Origin: an uncultured SAR116 cluster alpha proteobacterium
Lineage (GTDB): Bacteria; Pseudomonadota; Alphaproteobacteria; Puniceispirillales; Marisalimonadaceae
Assembly: GCA_902593735.1 (NCBI GenBank)
Contig: CACJJL010000003.1
Span: 1-64,000, forward strand
DNA length: 64,000 bases
Reading direction: 5' to 3'
Made by a program: the position numbers and the translations under genes. Below are positions 49,784 through 58,977 of the stretch, piece by piece. Positions within the stretch are counted from its first letter, which is position 1, and every line of letters begins with the position of its first letter. The notes below the pieces were generated by a model. That model made no database searches. It was not told where the DNA came from and worked only from the letters and a program-made list of their open reading frames with translations.

Positions 49784-50626
49784 ATGGATAGTATGAATAT
49801 CAATTTTGAAATTTTTTCGAACCTTATTAATAGTTCAATTCAAATTTTTGTTTCTTATGCTGGTCAAGTTTTAGGCGCCACACTAATACTTATATTAGGT
49901 TTTTATTTTGCTGGAAAACTTAGTAAGATTGCACGCAAAAATTTAAATCGTTTCAAAAAGATTGACCCACTTATAGTCCCTATAATTGGAAATATAATTA
50001 GATACGGAATAATTATTATTACAATTATAGCTGTTTTGGGACAATTTGGTGTTCAAACAACTTCCATCATTGCTGTCTTAGGAGCAGCTGGTTTAGCAAT
50101 TGGATTGGCGCTCCAAGGAACTTTATCAAATGTAGCAGCAGGAGTAATGTTATTATTATTAAGACCGTTTAATACAAGTGATTGGGTGGAAACAGGAAAT
50201 ATTTCTGGGACAATAAAAGAGGTAGGTCTTTTCACAACTATTATTGATACCTTTGATAATGTTTATGTTTCGATACCTAATTCAAGCATTTGGAATAGTA
50301 CTATTATTAATCATTCACATTATGAAACCAGAAGAATAGATGTTGATATTGGAATACATTATGACACTAATTTAGATTTAGCATCAAAGACCTTATTAAA
50401 ATTAGCAGAGGATGAAAGAGTATTAAATAAACCTAGAGAGCCACAATTTTTAGTTATGAAATATGACGATAGCGCTATAGTTGTTAGATTAAGGTTATAT
50501 TCACATACAAGAGATTGGTATGCTCTTTACACAGATTTGATGAGAAAATTGAAGCCTGCGCTAGATAATGCAGGAATAGAAATACCATACCCACATAGAG
50601 TAATTAATTCAAAAAATTTAGTTTAA
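49784..50626 (+). CDS. mscS: Small-conductance mechanosensitive channel (MscS family)
   Basis: I choose the ATG at 49784 because GGAGG lies at 49769-49773, ten bases upstream; a TTG at 49703 has nothing comparable. The 280-residue protein has three membrane helices; the pore-lining TM3 contains GAAGLAIGLALQGTLSNVAAGVMLLLLRPF, the MscS signature, followed by the beta domain and cytoplasmic part. It releases solutes on hypo-osmotic shock. The stop codon overlaps the ChaC ATG by one base. Confidence 0.94.
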   Translation: MDSMNINFEIFSNLINSSIQIFVSYAGQVLGATLILILGFYFAGKLSKIARKNLNRFKKIDPLIVPIIGNIIRYGIIIITIIAVLGQFGVQTTSIIAVLGAAGLAIGLALQGTLSNVAAGVMLLLLRPFNTSDWVETGNISGTIKEVGLFTTIIDTFDNVYVSIPNSSIWNSTIINHSHYETRRIDVDIGIHYDTNLDLASKTLLKLAEDERVLNKPREPQFLVMKYDDSAIVVRLRLYSHTRDWYALYTDLMRKLKPALDNAGIEIPYPHRVINSKNLV

Positions 50627-51315
50627 TGTCTACTACAAAAAAATTAAATCAAGGATTAGTAAAACTTACAAAGGAAAATATTAACGAAGGACGTCTAGCT
50701 GATAAAATTAAAAGCATAAGTGGAAGCGATAAAGTTCTTACTAAAAAAGAATTAATTAAAGAAAGAAGAAAAATAATACCTGACGATGGTATTGGAGAGG
50801 ATATTTATATTTTTGGATATGGCTCTCTCTTATGGAACCCAACAATAAATTATGAAACTCAACATTTGGCAAAGATCTATGGTTTTCATAGAAGTTTCTG
50901 CATGAAAACTAATTTAGGAAGAGGATCATTTAAAGATCCTGGTCTCATGCTAGGATTAGATAAAGGAGGATCTTGTAAAGGTTCTGCTTACAAACTGAAT
51001 AGTGATGATGCAATTAAAAACATAGACATCTTATTTAAAAGAGAAATGGTAACAGGTGCTTATAAACCCAAATTAGTAAAAACAAAGTTAGATAATGAAA
51101 AAATAGTTTTTTCATTAGCCTTCACAGTAGATAAAAAACATAAAAATTATTTTAGTGGAAAAAATACCTTTGTTAAAGCTAATATGATTTCTAAAGCGAA
51201 TGGATTTTTGGGTAGTTGCAAGGAGTACTTTGAATACACTTTAGAAAGCCTCGAAGAATTAAATATAATTGATAAAGAAATGAGAGCAATAGCTCTACAC
51301 TTAAAAAATAATTAA
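50626..51315 (+). CDS. chaC: Gamma-glutamylcyclotransferase, ChaC family
   Basis: A 229-residue protein with an extra Lys-rich N-terminus (residues 1-55) before the ChaC core. The substrate loop is FGYGSLLWNP (63-72), and the catalytic glutamate is Glu140 in FKREMVTGAY. ChaC enzymes break glutathione into 5-oxoproline and Cys-Gly. It overlaps mscS by one base and the convergent GMC gene by four bases. It gives a glutathione-degradation route beside gshA at 20 kb. Confidence 0.9.
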   Translation: MSTTKKLNQGLVKLTKENINEGRLADKIKSISGSDKVLTKKELIKERRKIIPDDGIGEDIYIFGYGSLLWNPTINYETQHLAKIYGFHRSFCMKTNLGRGSFKDPGLMLGLDKGGSCKGSAYKLNSDDAIKNIDILFKREMVTGAYKPKLVKTKLDNEKIVFSLAFTVDKKHKNYFSGKNTFVKANMISKANGFLGSCKEYFEYTLESLEELNIIDKEMRAIALHLKNN

Positions 51316-52910
51316 TTTTTTAAATCTTTTTTAATAAGGTCAGATGCCTTTTCAGCAATCATTAAAGTCGCAGCATTTGTATTTCCTGATGGCATGGTTG
51401 GCATTATAGAAGCATCTGCAATTCTAATATTGCTTATACCCTTAATTTTAAGAGATGGAGAAACAACTGCTTTATTATCAATGCCCATTCTACAACTACC
51501 TATTGCATGATAAACAGTCGCACCTTTATTCCTAATAAAATTGAGAATTTCTTTGTCAGATTTTATATTATCTCCAGGAAGAGTTTCACAAACAGAAATT
51601 TTTTTCATCGTGGAAGTTCTTAAAAGTGACCTACAAATTTTTACACCTTCAACTAAAGCATATTGGTCTATTTTTTCTTTCAAATAATTTGGCTGAATTA
51701 TTGGTGGGTCTGTTATCTTATTTGTGGAGGCTTTTACATAACCTCTACTTTGAGGTCTTGACTGCCACACGCCACATGTTATTCCAGGAAAATTTTGAAG
51801 CTTGCCTATCATTCCCTCGGTATAAGAGGCTGGAGTAAAAACAAATTGTAAATCAGGAAAATCAATTTTAGGTGAAGATTTTAAAAAAGCCCCCACATGT
51901 GCTGGACTATACGAAATTAAACCTTTTTTTGAAATAAACCATTTTATTATTTCTAAAACCAAGTTGAAACCGCATGCTTTTTCATTAAGAGATATAGGAG
52001 CGCTTATTCTGTTAGCAACCCTAACAGCATAATGGTCTTGCAAACCTTCACCAACATTTTTTATTTCAAATAATGGTTCAATGCCTATAGATTTTAAATA
52101 TTTAGCCTCTCCTATTCCTGAAACTTGGAGCAAATGTGGTGTACCAATTGCCCCAGCACACAAAATAATTTCTTTATTTGCAAAAATTTCAAATATTTTA
52201 TTATTTGTCTCACACAATAAGCCAACTGCTTTTTTATTTTTAAATATAATTTTCAAAACTGTTGTATTTTTCTTAATATTTACATTTTCTCTTTTTAAAG
52301 CTGGTTTTAAAAAAGCATCATAAGCACTAAATCTAGTGCCATTTTTAATGGTACGTTGATAGTAAAAAATACCCTCTTGTTTACCTGAATTATAATCGTT
52401 TTGGACTTGTATACCTAATTCACTGGAGCCCCTAATAAATTCTTCACATAGAGGATGTTTTTCAACTATATCAGATACGTAAAGAGGACCTTGTTTTCCA
52501 CGAGTAGTTTCATCTCCATTTTCTTTGTATTCTGATTTTTTAAAATATGGAAGTACATCGTCATATGACCAGCCTAAATTACCTAGTTGTGCCCATTGAT
52601 TATAGTCATCTGGCTGCCCTCTGACATAAAGATGACCATTAATGGAGCTTGAACCTCCATACCCTTTTCCTCTTGGAAATAATATTTCTCGATTATTTAC
52701 ATAATCACTTCCTTCGGTTTTAAAACACCAATTAAACCTCTTATCATTAATTGTTTTAATAAAACCTGCTGGCATCCTTACATATGGATGTTGATTACTT
52801 CCTCCAGCTTCAATAACACAAATTTTTATTTTGTTATTTTCTGATAACCTATTAGCTATGACCGAACCAGACGAGCCAGCCCCAACTACTATATAATCAA
52901 AGTTTTCCAT
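51312..52910 (-). CDS. GMC family FAD oxidoreductase (choline-dehydrogenase-like)
   Basis: A 532-residue flavoenzyme with FAD loop VVGAGSSGSVIANRL (8-22), the GMC signatures GYGGSSSINGHLYVRG and GAIGTPHLLQVSGIG, and a C-terminal catalytic region with VYHAIGSCRMG and TMPSGNTNAATLMIAE. GMC enzymes oxidise alcohols (choline, long-chain alcohols, glycol ethers). Substrate cannot be told; betB or a transporter is absent nearby, so choline is not supported. It sits 10 bases downstream of the TauD-type gene, so the two likely act together. Confidence 0.88.
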   Translation of the reverse strand: MENFDYIVVGAGSSGSVIANRLSENNKIKICVIEAGGSNQHPYVRMPAGFIKTINDKRFNWCFKTEGSDYVNNREILFPRGKGYGGSSSINGHLYVRGQPDDYNQWAQLGNLGWSYDDVLPYFKKSEYKENGDETTRGKQGPLYVSDIVEKHPLCEEFIRGSSELGIQVQNDYNSGKQEGIFYYQRTIKNGTRFSAYDAFLKPALKRENVNIKKNTTVLKIIFKNKKAVGLLCETNNKIFEIFANKEIILCAGAIGTPHLLQVSGIGEAKYLKSIGIEPLFEIKNVGEGLQDHYAVRVANRISAPISLNEKACGFNLVLEIIKWFISKKGLISYSPAHVGAFLKSSPKIDFPDLQFVFTPASYTEGMIGKLQNFPGITCGVWQSRPQSRGYVKASTNKITDPPIIQPNYLKEKIDQYALVEGVKICRSLLRTSTMKKISVCETLPGDNIKSDKEILNFIRNKGATVYHAIGSCRMGIDNKAVVSPSLKIKGISNIRIADASIMPTMPSGNTNAATLMIAEKASDLIKKDLKN

Positions 52911-52920
52911 AATATTTTAT

Positions 52921-53775
52921 TTAATATTCATTTATAGTTGATGTTTGGCCAGCTACCGTTGTCCTAACCATTAACCTTTTTTCTATTTTGCCTTTTATTG
53001 GGGTAGCTCTATGTAATACAGCTCTATTATCCCACATAATTAAGTCAAATGGCTCCCAAACATGAGAATAAATAAATTTTTCTTTGTCAATGTAAGAGTT
53101 AATTTCAGCTAAGAGAGCATTACTATCATTTTCTGACATCCCATCGACATTTCTACAATGCGCACCTAAATAAAGAGATTTTCCATACTTATTATCACTT
53201 AAAACTAATTTTTGTTTAACTGGAGGAAGAGCAAGTTTTTCTTCAGGAGTAACTAAGTTTGGATCAATTTTTGATCTTCCATGAGAATAATCATGCCAGC
53301 AAATTTTATCATTAATCTTTAATTTTAATTCCTGAGGTAAAGTATTATAGCTAGCTCTCATTGACAAAAACTCTGTATTTCCTCCAAGTGACGGGATCAT
53401 TTTAGCTGATAAAATTGACATTTTAGACGGAATTTTTTTAAATGAACTATCACTATGCCATTCTTGGTTAGCTAAATTATTTAATCTTTGTCTATCTGTG
53501 GGTGAAACAATGTTTCCATTTTCATCAAAGTTACGAAGAATAATAAGTTTTGAACCAGATCCATCTGTCCCAACTTTTGTGAGTTCAAGGGTACCAAAAT
53601 TTTCACTAAATTTTATGTGGTCATCATCTGTAATATTTTGATTTCTAATCACAACTACAGAATATTCTGATAATATATCTGATATTTTATTTATAGTTTC
53701 TTTGCTTGGTATCTTTCTTACATCAAGATTTTTTATCTCTACAGCAAAAAATTTTGATAGTTTATTTGTAATCAT
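52921..53775 (-). CDS. TauD/TfdA-type 2-oxoglutarate dioxygenase
   Basis: A 284-residue non-heme iron enzyme. The facial triad is His107, Asp109 (EWHSDSSF) and His255 (VLHRATP), and the 2-oxoglutarate arginines are Arg267/Arg271 near the C-terminus (KRLMVRTTV). Family members hydroxylate taurine, 2,4-D-like ethers, alkyl sulfates and similar compounds. It is the first gene of a two-gene minus-strand unit with the GMC oxidoreductase. Confidence 0.9.
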   Translation of the reverse strand: MITNKLSKFFAVEIKNLDVRKIPSKETINKISDILSEYSVVVIRNQNITDDDHIKFSENFGTLELTKVGTDGSGSKLIILRNFDENGNIVSPTDRQRLNNLANQEWHSDSSFKKIPSKMSILSAKMIPSLGGNTEFLSMRASYNTLPQELKLKINDKICWHDYSHGRSKIDPNLVTPEEKLALPPVKQKLVLSDNKYGKSLYLGAHCRNVDGMSENDSNALLAEINSYIDKEKFIYSHVWEPFDLIMWDNRAVLHRATPIKGKIEKRLMVRTTVAGQTSTINEY

Positions 53776-53861
53776 TTTACCCTCTCAGACCACAAACGTT
53801 TTATATTTTTCTGATATTATTTAATTATTTTTTTAATCAAAGTGAAGTATATAATAGTATC

Positions 53862-54683
53862 ATGGAAAATGAATTAAAAATTAATGATGATATAAAAAAA
53901 TTAAAATTGGATATTTTGAAAAAAAATCTTAAGCAAAATTGGTTACTCGACACTGATATATGGAACGAAGAATTTCCACATGATTATAGATTTGAGGATA
54001 CCTACTTACAACTCAGTTTTGTTTTGAGAGATTTTAACATGAATGAATTAAAACATCTAATTTCCATAACAAATTTGTTTGATATTAAAAATTACAATCA
54101 TGAAATGTCTACCTTAATTAACAACTATATCAAAAGCTGCGTAGATTACCTCAACCATGAGATTGATGGGAACACAGAAGAATATTTTAAGAAATTTAAC
54201 AAAAATGATAATTGTTTTTCTTATGAAAAGAGAATTAAAGATGAACTTAAAAAATATAATATTCAATATGCAGTGTTTTTTTATGGCACATTAAGATCAT
54301 CAGAAGTAAGAACAGCAGTCCTTGGGAAAGATATAAGGGAAAATATGATGGATACTGCTACCTTACAAAAATATAAAGTATTTAAAGTTAAAAACACCCA
54401 TTATCCTTTGATAAAATATACAAACAATAAGAAAGATGTTGTTGAGGGAATAATAGCAAAAAATTTAACGTACAATGAGTTAATGAAATTAGATAGATTT
54501 GAAGGTGAAAATTATTTTAGACAATTTATTAAAATTAATACGATCAAAAATATTGAGGATGCACAAATCTATTTACCAAAAGCCAATCTTATTTCGACAG
54601 AGCCATGGGATTACGATGATTGGTATAAGAATGATATGAATAATTTTTTTGAAAACGAATTTGATTTAAATGGTGTTAAATGA
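53862..54683 (+). CDS. Protein with C-terminal GGCT/AIG2-like domain and novel N-terminal half
   Basis: A 273-residue protein. The C-terminal half (about 135-250) is a gamma-glutamylcyclotransferase-like (AIG2) domain: FFYGTLRSSEVR with the substrate loop at 140-145 and the catalytic glutamate Glu213 in KLDRFEGENYFR. The N-terminal 130 residues are helical and Asn/Lys/Asp-rich, with no family I recognise. Such a fusion may tune partner binding or substrate. It is monocistronic, divergent from the TauD gene. Confidence 0.75.
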   Translation: MENELKINDDIKKLKLDILKKNLKQNWLLDTDIWNEEFPHDYRFEDTYLQLSFVLRDFNMNELKHLISITNLFDIKNYNHEMSTLINNYIKSCVDYLNHEIDGNTEEYFKKFNKNDNCFSYEKRIKDELKKYNIQYAVFFYGTLRSSEVRTAVLGKDIRENMMDTATLQKYKVFKVKNTHYPLIKYTNNKKDVVEGIIAKNLTYNELMKLDRFEGENYFRQFIKINTIKNIEDAQIYLPKANLISTEPWDYDDWYKNDMNNFFENEFDLNGVK

Positions 54684-54696
54684 GTTAAGTTGGAAT

Positions 54697-55422
54697 TTAG
54701 TTACTTTTCAATTTTTGTATTTGATCCCAAGCAGCATTTATCGCTCTCATTTTATTTTTGCTCTCATTTATGACTTCAATAGGCACACCTTTGCTAATCA
54801 AAAGATCTGGATGGTGTTCTTTTGAAAGTTTAATATATTTTTTTCTAATTGATCTTAAATCATCAGTTGGTTGACTTTCTAAAACTATATAAGGATTTAG
54901 TTTGTCTGACGATTTTCTAGATTCTTTAATACTTTCATATTGATTTTGACTAAGGCCAAAAATAAATGCAATGTTAGCTATCATAGATTCTTCTTCATTA
55001 CTTACATGTCCGTCAGCCTCTGCAATGTAAAAAAGAATATTTATAACTTCTTCTAAAACATTCTGATTACCCTTAAAAATTTCAGAAATTTGTTTTGCAT
55101 AAGGTTCATAACCAGTGCTTTCATCTTTAGCCTTCTTAAAAATCTTGGCTACTTGATCAATTTCACTCTCTGGTATCTGAAGCTTATCTTTTACAGCAAT
55201 TAATTCTTCCTTACTGACTCTTCCGTCAGCTTTGCTTAGTTTTGCAGAGAGTATTATTAATGATAAAGCAAAAATTTGTTGTGAATTTTGTTGGCTTGTA
55301 AAGCTACTTGAAGAGCTGATTCTTGAAATTTTTCCTCCCAAAAATGAACCTAATAAAGCTCCAAAGGGACCACCTAAAGAAAAACCAATAACTCCACCTA
55401 ATAAACTTCCCCAAATTGACAT
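54697..55422 (-). CDS. DjlA-like co-chaperone (TerB plus J domain)
   Basis: A 241-residue protein: glycine-zipper membrane segment (residues 1-30, GSLLGGVIGFSLGGPFGALLG), TerB-like helical domain (about 50-165, with KADGRVSKEE and EADGHVSNEE acidic loops) and a C-terminal J domain with HPD at 204-206. J domains stimulate DnaK; DjlA-type proteins are membrane-tethered. It converges with the GGCT-fusion gene and is divergent from the VOC gene. Confidence 0.85.
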   Translation of the reverse strand: MSIWGSLLGGVIGFSLGGPFGALLGSFLGGKISRISSSSSFTSQQNSQQIFALSLIILSAKLSKADGRVSKEELIAVKDKLQIPESEIDQVAKIFKKAKDESTGYEPYAKQISEIFKGNQNVLEEVINILFYIAEADGHVSNEEESMIANIAFIFGLSQNQYESIKESRKSSDKLNPYIVLESQPTDDLRSIRKKYIKLSKEHHPDLLISKGVPIEVINESKNKMRAINAAWDQIQKLKSN

Positions 55423-55519
55423 GATTTAATTCTCAAAGTTATAACGAATTTATATTTTACATATAATTACTAAAAATAAATAATAAAGCATTTAACCTCT
55501 TATTTAAATTGGAATAGTT

Positions 55520-55951
55520 ATGAAATTAAGAAAAAAAGATCCTTGGAAATCTGCCAGTGAATACTCCAAAGATTTATCTGGTTTAACCATAAATTTGTTA
55601 GTTGAAGACATTAAACGTTCAATATATTTTTTACAAAAAATTATTAAGGCTAAAATTATATATCAAGATCCCGATTTTGGAGCAATAGAAGGGTTTGGAA
55701 GTAGGTGGTGTATACATTCATACCATACTTATGATTCTCACCCGTATATAAATATTTTAAAAAGTTCTAAACCAAAAGGGTTAGGAATAGAATTAAGAGT
55801 TATAGGTTGTGATCCTGATAAGGCAGAAGAAAGAGCAAGGAAAGAAAGTTATATGATTTTATCTACTTCAACTGATAAAGCTCATGGTATGAGAGAATGT
55901 TATATAGTTGATCATGATGGTTTCTGCTGGGTACCTTGTAAAAAGATTTGA
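55520..55951 (+). CDS. VOC (glyoxalase/dioxygenase-fold) protein
   Basis: A 143-residue single VOC module: the first beta-alpha unit is LTINLLVEDIKRSIYFLQKII and the last strand is ECYIVDHDGFCWVPCK, with a histidine-rich middle loop (IHSYHTYDSHPY). Such proteins bind a metal and act on small electrophiles or ring compounds, or bind drugs. The catalytic residues cannot be judged. It stands alone on the plus strand, convergent with the HAD gene. Confidence 0.75.
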   Translation: MKLRKKDPWKSASEYSKDLSGLTINLLVEDIKRSIYFLQKIIKAKIIYQDPDFGAIEGFGSRWCIHSYHTYDSHPYINILKSSKPKGLGIELRVIGCDPDKAEERARKESYMILSTSTDKAHGMRECYIVDHDGFCWVPCKKI

Positions 55952-55961
55952 TAATATTTAG

Positions 55962-56585
55962 TTACAAATCAAGTACTTCTAATAATTTATAAAGAGATGC
56001 TTCAACATGATCAGCACTTTCATTTTTATAGTTCAAACCAATCCTATTATGCCAATAAACATCCATTCCAATATTTTTTGCACCACGTACATCAAATGGT
56101 GAGCCAGCAACAAAAAGTGTTCTGTTTGGAGCGCTATTCATTTTTTCTAAAATTCTATTATACATAGATGGGTGTGGTTTATAATACCCAACTTCTTCGG
56201 CAATAACATAAAAATCAAAATTTATATCAATAACATTCATAGCTTCTTCACCTTTTTTAATTGAACAGTTGGTTGCAAAACCAATTAAATATTTTTGACT
56301 AATTAATTTTAAAATTTCATTTGTTTCTGGCCAAGGTCTGAGAAAATTCCACTTTTTAAAAAGATTTTGAGCATATTCAGTATTAAGACCAACATCTTTT
56401 GCAGCAAGCAAAACTAAATCTTCGTATTTTTTGTATTCAAATGTTTTATAAGTTATTTCAAGATATCTTGACCTCCATTTATGCCCAATTTTTTTACATC
56501 CTGCGACTTCATTCCACAAGGACCAAGAATCAATTAATCCTGTTAAAAGATCAAAAACAACTGAGTCATATCTTAACTTATTCAT
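55962..56585 (-). CDS. HAD-superfamily hydrolase (haloacid dehalogenase-like)
   Basis: A 207-residue HAD protein. Motif 1 is VFDLLTGLIDSW with nucleophile Asp12; the +2 residue is Leu14, not the Asp of HAD phosphatases. Motif 2 is FATNCS, motif 3 includes the Lys of YYKPHPSMY, and motif 4 is VAGSPFDVRGAKNIGM. The lack of the general-acid Asp resembles L-2-haloacid dehalogenases, but the usual FDaYGTL context is not retained, so the substrate is open. It follows the DSD1-like gene by 42 bases on the same strand. Confidence 0.82.
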   Translation of the reverse strand: MNKLRYDSVVFDLLTGLIDSWSLWNEVAGCKKIGHKWRSRYLEITYKTFEYKKYEDLVLLAAKDVGLNTEYAQNLFKKWNFLRPWPETNEILKLISQKYLIGFATNCSIKKGEEAMNVIDINFDFYVIAEEVGYYKPHPSMYNRILEKMNSAPNRTLFVAGSPFDVRGAKNIGMDVYWHNRIGLNYKNESADHVEASLYKLLEVLDL

Positions 56586-56627
56586 ATTTATCTTATAAGA
56601 GTTAAATGAAAGTACTTAAACTTAAAA

Positions 56628-57779
56628 TTACCAACCATTGGTTCTTGACCAATTGTCTACAATACTTCCATTTTCTAATATATTGTAATTAGCATAAGCC
56701 GCACAGGTCAAACACGCGTGGTTTGGTAGTATGCGCACTAAACTTCCTATTGGTAATTTATCAAACCAGCTTGTGTTATCTATTTTAATTGATCCATGCT
56801 CTTGATGAACTTCAGAAATGTTGAGTCCTTCATAGGGCAGTGCTGTGTTAGGATCACAAACTAATCCATACCCAGCTTCTGGCATAAAATTATTTGCACT
56901 AAGATCTTTTGATAAAGCTAATGCACCAGCATCAATTAATATTTTTCCTTTTTGCTGGTTATGACCAATTACACTTGCTAAAACAGTTAAGGCAATATCT
57001 TCTATTTCACAAATTCCTCTTGAAGCCTGAGCTAAATCCCAAAACATATAAATTCCTGCCCTTACTTCAGTGATACCTTTCAAATGTTCAGCATAAAACA
57101 TTGTAGGGGTTGACCCTATACTTATAATTGGAGAATTATTTTTGGAATTGACAAAATACTTTAAAGAGGCAAGAGCCTGTTCACGTTCAATGTTACTAAT
57201 TGATGTAATTTCTTTTTTATTTTTGGTTGAGTAACTATGACCAGCATGAGCTAAAATCCCCAACAACTTTGTATTATGATTTGTGTCGAAAACTTTGTAT
57301 ATTTCTCTAATTTTTTCATCTTGATAACCTAAACCACTTCTCCCCTCACCGCAGTCAATTTCAGTCAGAATTTCAAAATTTGAATTATGTAGTTTGCTAT
57401 AATCAACGATTTCTCTAGCAACAATGACAGAATCGATAACCATACGTATAACACAGTCATACTTCAACTGGATATAATTTAATCTTTTAAGTTTTGCAGG
57501 AATTATGCAAACAGCATAAGTGATATCTTTGAAACCTGAATTTGCAAAATACTCTGCTTCTTCTAGAGTTGAAACAGTAATAGGACCAATATCTTTTCCA
57601 AGTGCAATTTTAGCAACTTCAATACTTTTAGGAGTTTTAACATGTGGTCTTAATATTGTGTTAAATTCATCACATTTTTTTCTAGCTTTACTACAATTTT
57701 TCTCTAAAAGGTTTTTATCTAAAATCAAACAAGGAGTATTAAGTTCATTTAAGTTGTTTATTTTCATATTTAATCTCAT
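56628..57779 (-). CDS. DSD1-type PLP enzyme (D-threonine aldolase / D-serine dehydratase-like)
   Basis: A 383-residue fold-type III PLP enzyme. The PLP lysine is Lys48 in RPHVKTPKS, and the metal site HxC is His354 and Cys356 in PNHACLTCAAY; the start NTPCLILD is typical. The HxC metal pair resembles eukaryotic-type D-serine dehydratase as well as bacterial D-threonine aldolase, so it may act on D-threonine, D-serine or a hydroxyaspartate. It is co-directional with the HAD gene downstream and the lipoprotein MBL gene upstream. Confidence 0.85.
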   Translation of the reverse strand: MRLNMKINNLNELNTPCLILDKNLLEKNCSKARKKCDEFNTILRPHVKTPKSIEVAKIALGKDIGPITVSTLEEAEYFANSGFKDITYAVCIIPAKLKRLNYIQLKYDCVIRMVIDSVIVAREIVDYSKLHNSNFEILTEIDCGEGRSGLGYQDEKIREIYKVFDTNHNTKLLGILAHAGHSYSTKNKKEITSISNIEREQALASLKYFVNSKNNSPIISIGSTPTMFYAEHLKGITEVRAGIYMFWDLAQASRGICEIEDIALTVLASVIGHNQQKGKILIDAGALALSKDLSANNFMPEAGYGLVCDPNTALPYEGLNISEVHQEHGSIKIDNTSWFDKLPIGSLVRILPNHACLTCAAYANYNILENGSIVDNWSRTNGW

Positions 57780-57801
57780 TTTATTAAAATATTTGATTTT
57801 T

Positions 57802-58962
57802 CTATTTAATTACATTTATAAATTTTTCCCACCAGCTCTCAGTATCAATTAAATTTTTCATATCTATTACCTGGCCAATTATAGGAGTAATTAGAGATAT
57901 ACTTTTTTCTTCTGCTCTTTTTTTAATTTCAACTGGAGGATCAAACCAGTTATGCATTGCTAAAGTAAACATGCCCCAATGAATAGGTATAAGATTTTCA
58001 CCTTTTAAATCAATGAAGCCCTTAATAACTTCTTCAGGCATGTTATGCACTTCTTTCCAGCGAGTATTATATTGCCCACTATCCATGAATACGACCTCCA
58101 TAGGACCATATTTATCTCCAATTTCCTTATAGTGTTTTGCATAACCTGAATCACCACTAAAATAAAAACTTCTCTTTCCTGATTTAACAACCCACGATGC
58201 CCACAATGATTTTTGTGTTTCTATAAAAGCTTTTCTTCCAGAAAAATGTTGTGCAGGAGTACAAATAAATTTAATGCCTTTAATTATTTTAGTATCCCAC
58301 CAATCCATCTCTGTTATTCTTGAATTTTCAACTCCCCATTTTTTCAAATGAGATCCTACTCCTAATGGTACAACAAATGAAATATCTTTGTTGTTGTTAA
58401 AAAACTTTATCGTTTTCATGTCTAAATGATCATAATGATCATGCGAAATAAGTATAAAATCAACTTTTGGTAATTCCTTCAATTTAAATACAGGTGGTTG
58501 ATACCTTTTAATAAGCCAACTAAATGGTGACGCAGATGATGAAAATATAGGGTCAATTAAAATAATCTTATTATTTATAGACATCAAAATACTGGAATGA
58601 CCTAACCAAGCAAATTTAATATTATTACTACTTTTTACAAAATTTTCATTTAATGAAGTTTTATCTTCTGGTAACAGTGTTTCTGGTTCTGTCTTGTTGG
58701 AATTAAAGAAATAATTGTTAGCCATATTTTTTCTAGGATTTGTCCAAAATCCACTGTTTTTCTTCACATTTTCCATAACGTCAGAGTTTTGATTTACAAA
58801 CTTATCTTCTGGGATATTATAATTAGACGATTTTTTCATTCTTAAGTAATCATCATCTTTAGGTATTGATCCAAATTGATCACAACCAGAAAATTGTAAA
58901 ATCATTATTATTACACATAAACTAAATTTAAGTTTATTTTTTAAAGTACTTGATTTTGTCAA
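57802..58962 (-). CDS. Metallo-beta-lactamase-fold lipoprotein (NAPE-PLD/UlaG-like)
   Basis: A 386-residue protein with signal peptide and lipobox-like FSGC, so lipid-anchored at Cys27. The fold's metal motif HDHYDH is at residues 174-179 (LISHDHYDHLD), with WLGHSSILM and FYFSGDSGYAKH. Bacterial relatives of NAPE-hydrolysing phospholipase D look like this, so a phospholipid substrate at the envelope is a fair guess only. It is 15 bases after the adenylate cyclase gene on the same strand. Confidence 0.85.
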   Translation of the reverse strand: MTKSSTLKNKLKFSLCVIIMILQFSGCDQFGSIPKDDDYLRMKKSSNYNIPEDKFVNQNSDVMENVKKNSGFWTNPRKNMANNYFFNSNKTEPETLLPEDKTSLNENFVKSSNNIKFAWLGHSSILMSINNKIILIDPIFSSSASPFSWLIKRYQPPVFKLKELPKVDFILISHDHYDHLDMKTIKFFNNNKDISFVVPLGVGSHLKKWGVENSRITEMDWWDTKIIKGIKFICTPAQHFSGRKAFIETQKSLWASWVVKSGKRSFYFSGDSGYAKHYKEIGDKYGPMEVVFMDSGQYNTRWKEVHNMPEEVIKGFIDLKGENLIPIHWGMFTLAMHNWFDPPVEIKKRAEEKSISLITPIIGQVIDMKNLIDTESWWEKFINVIK

Positions 58963-58977
58963 TGTTTTACCAGTTCA

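Noticed and set aside
51312-52910. Naming the GMC enzyme betA (choline dehydrogenase)
   Set aside because: No betB, betT or betI nearby and GMC substrates cannot be read from these motifs.
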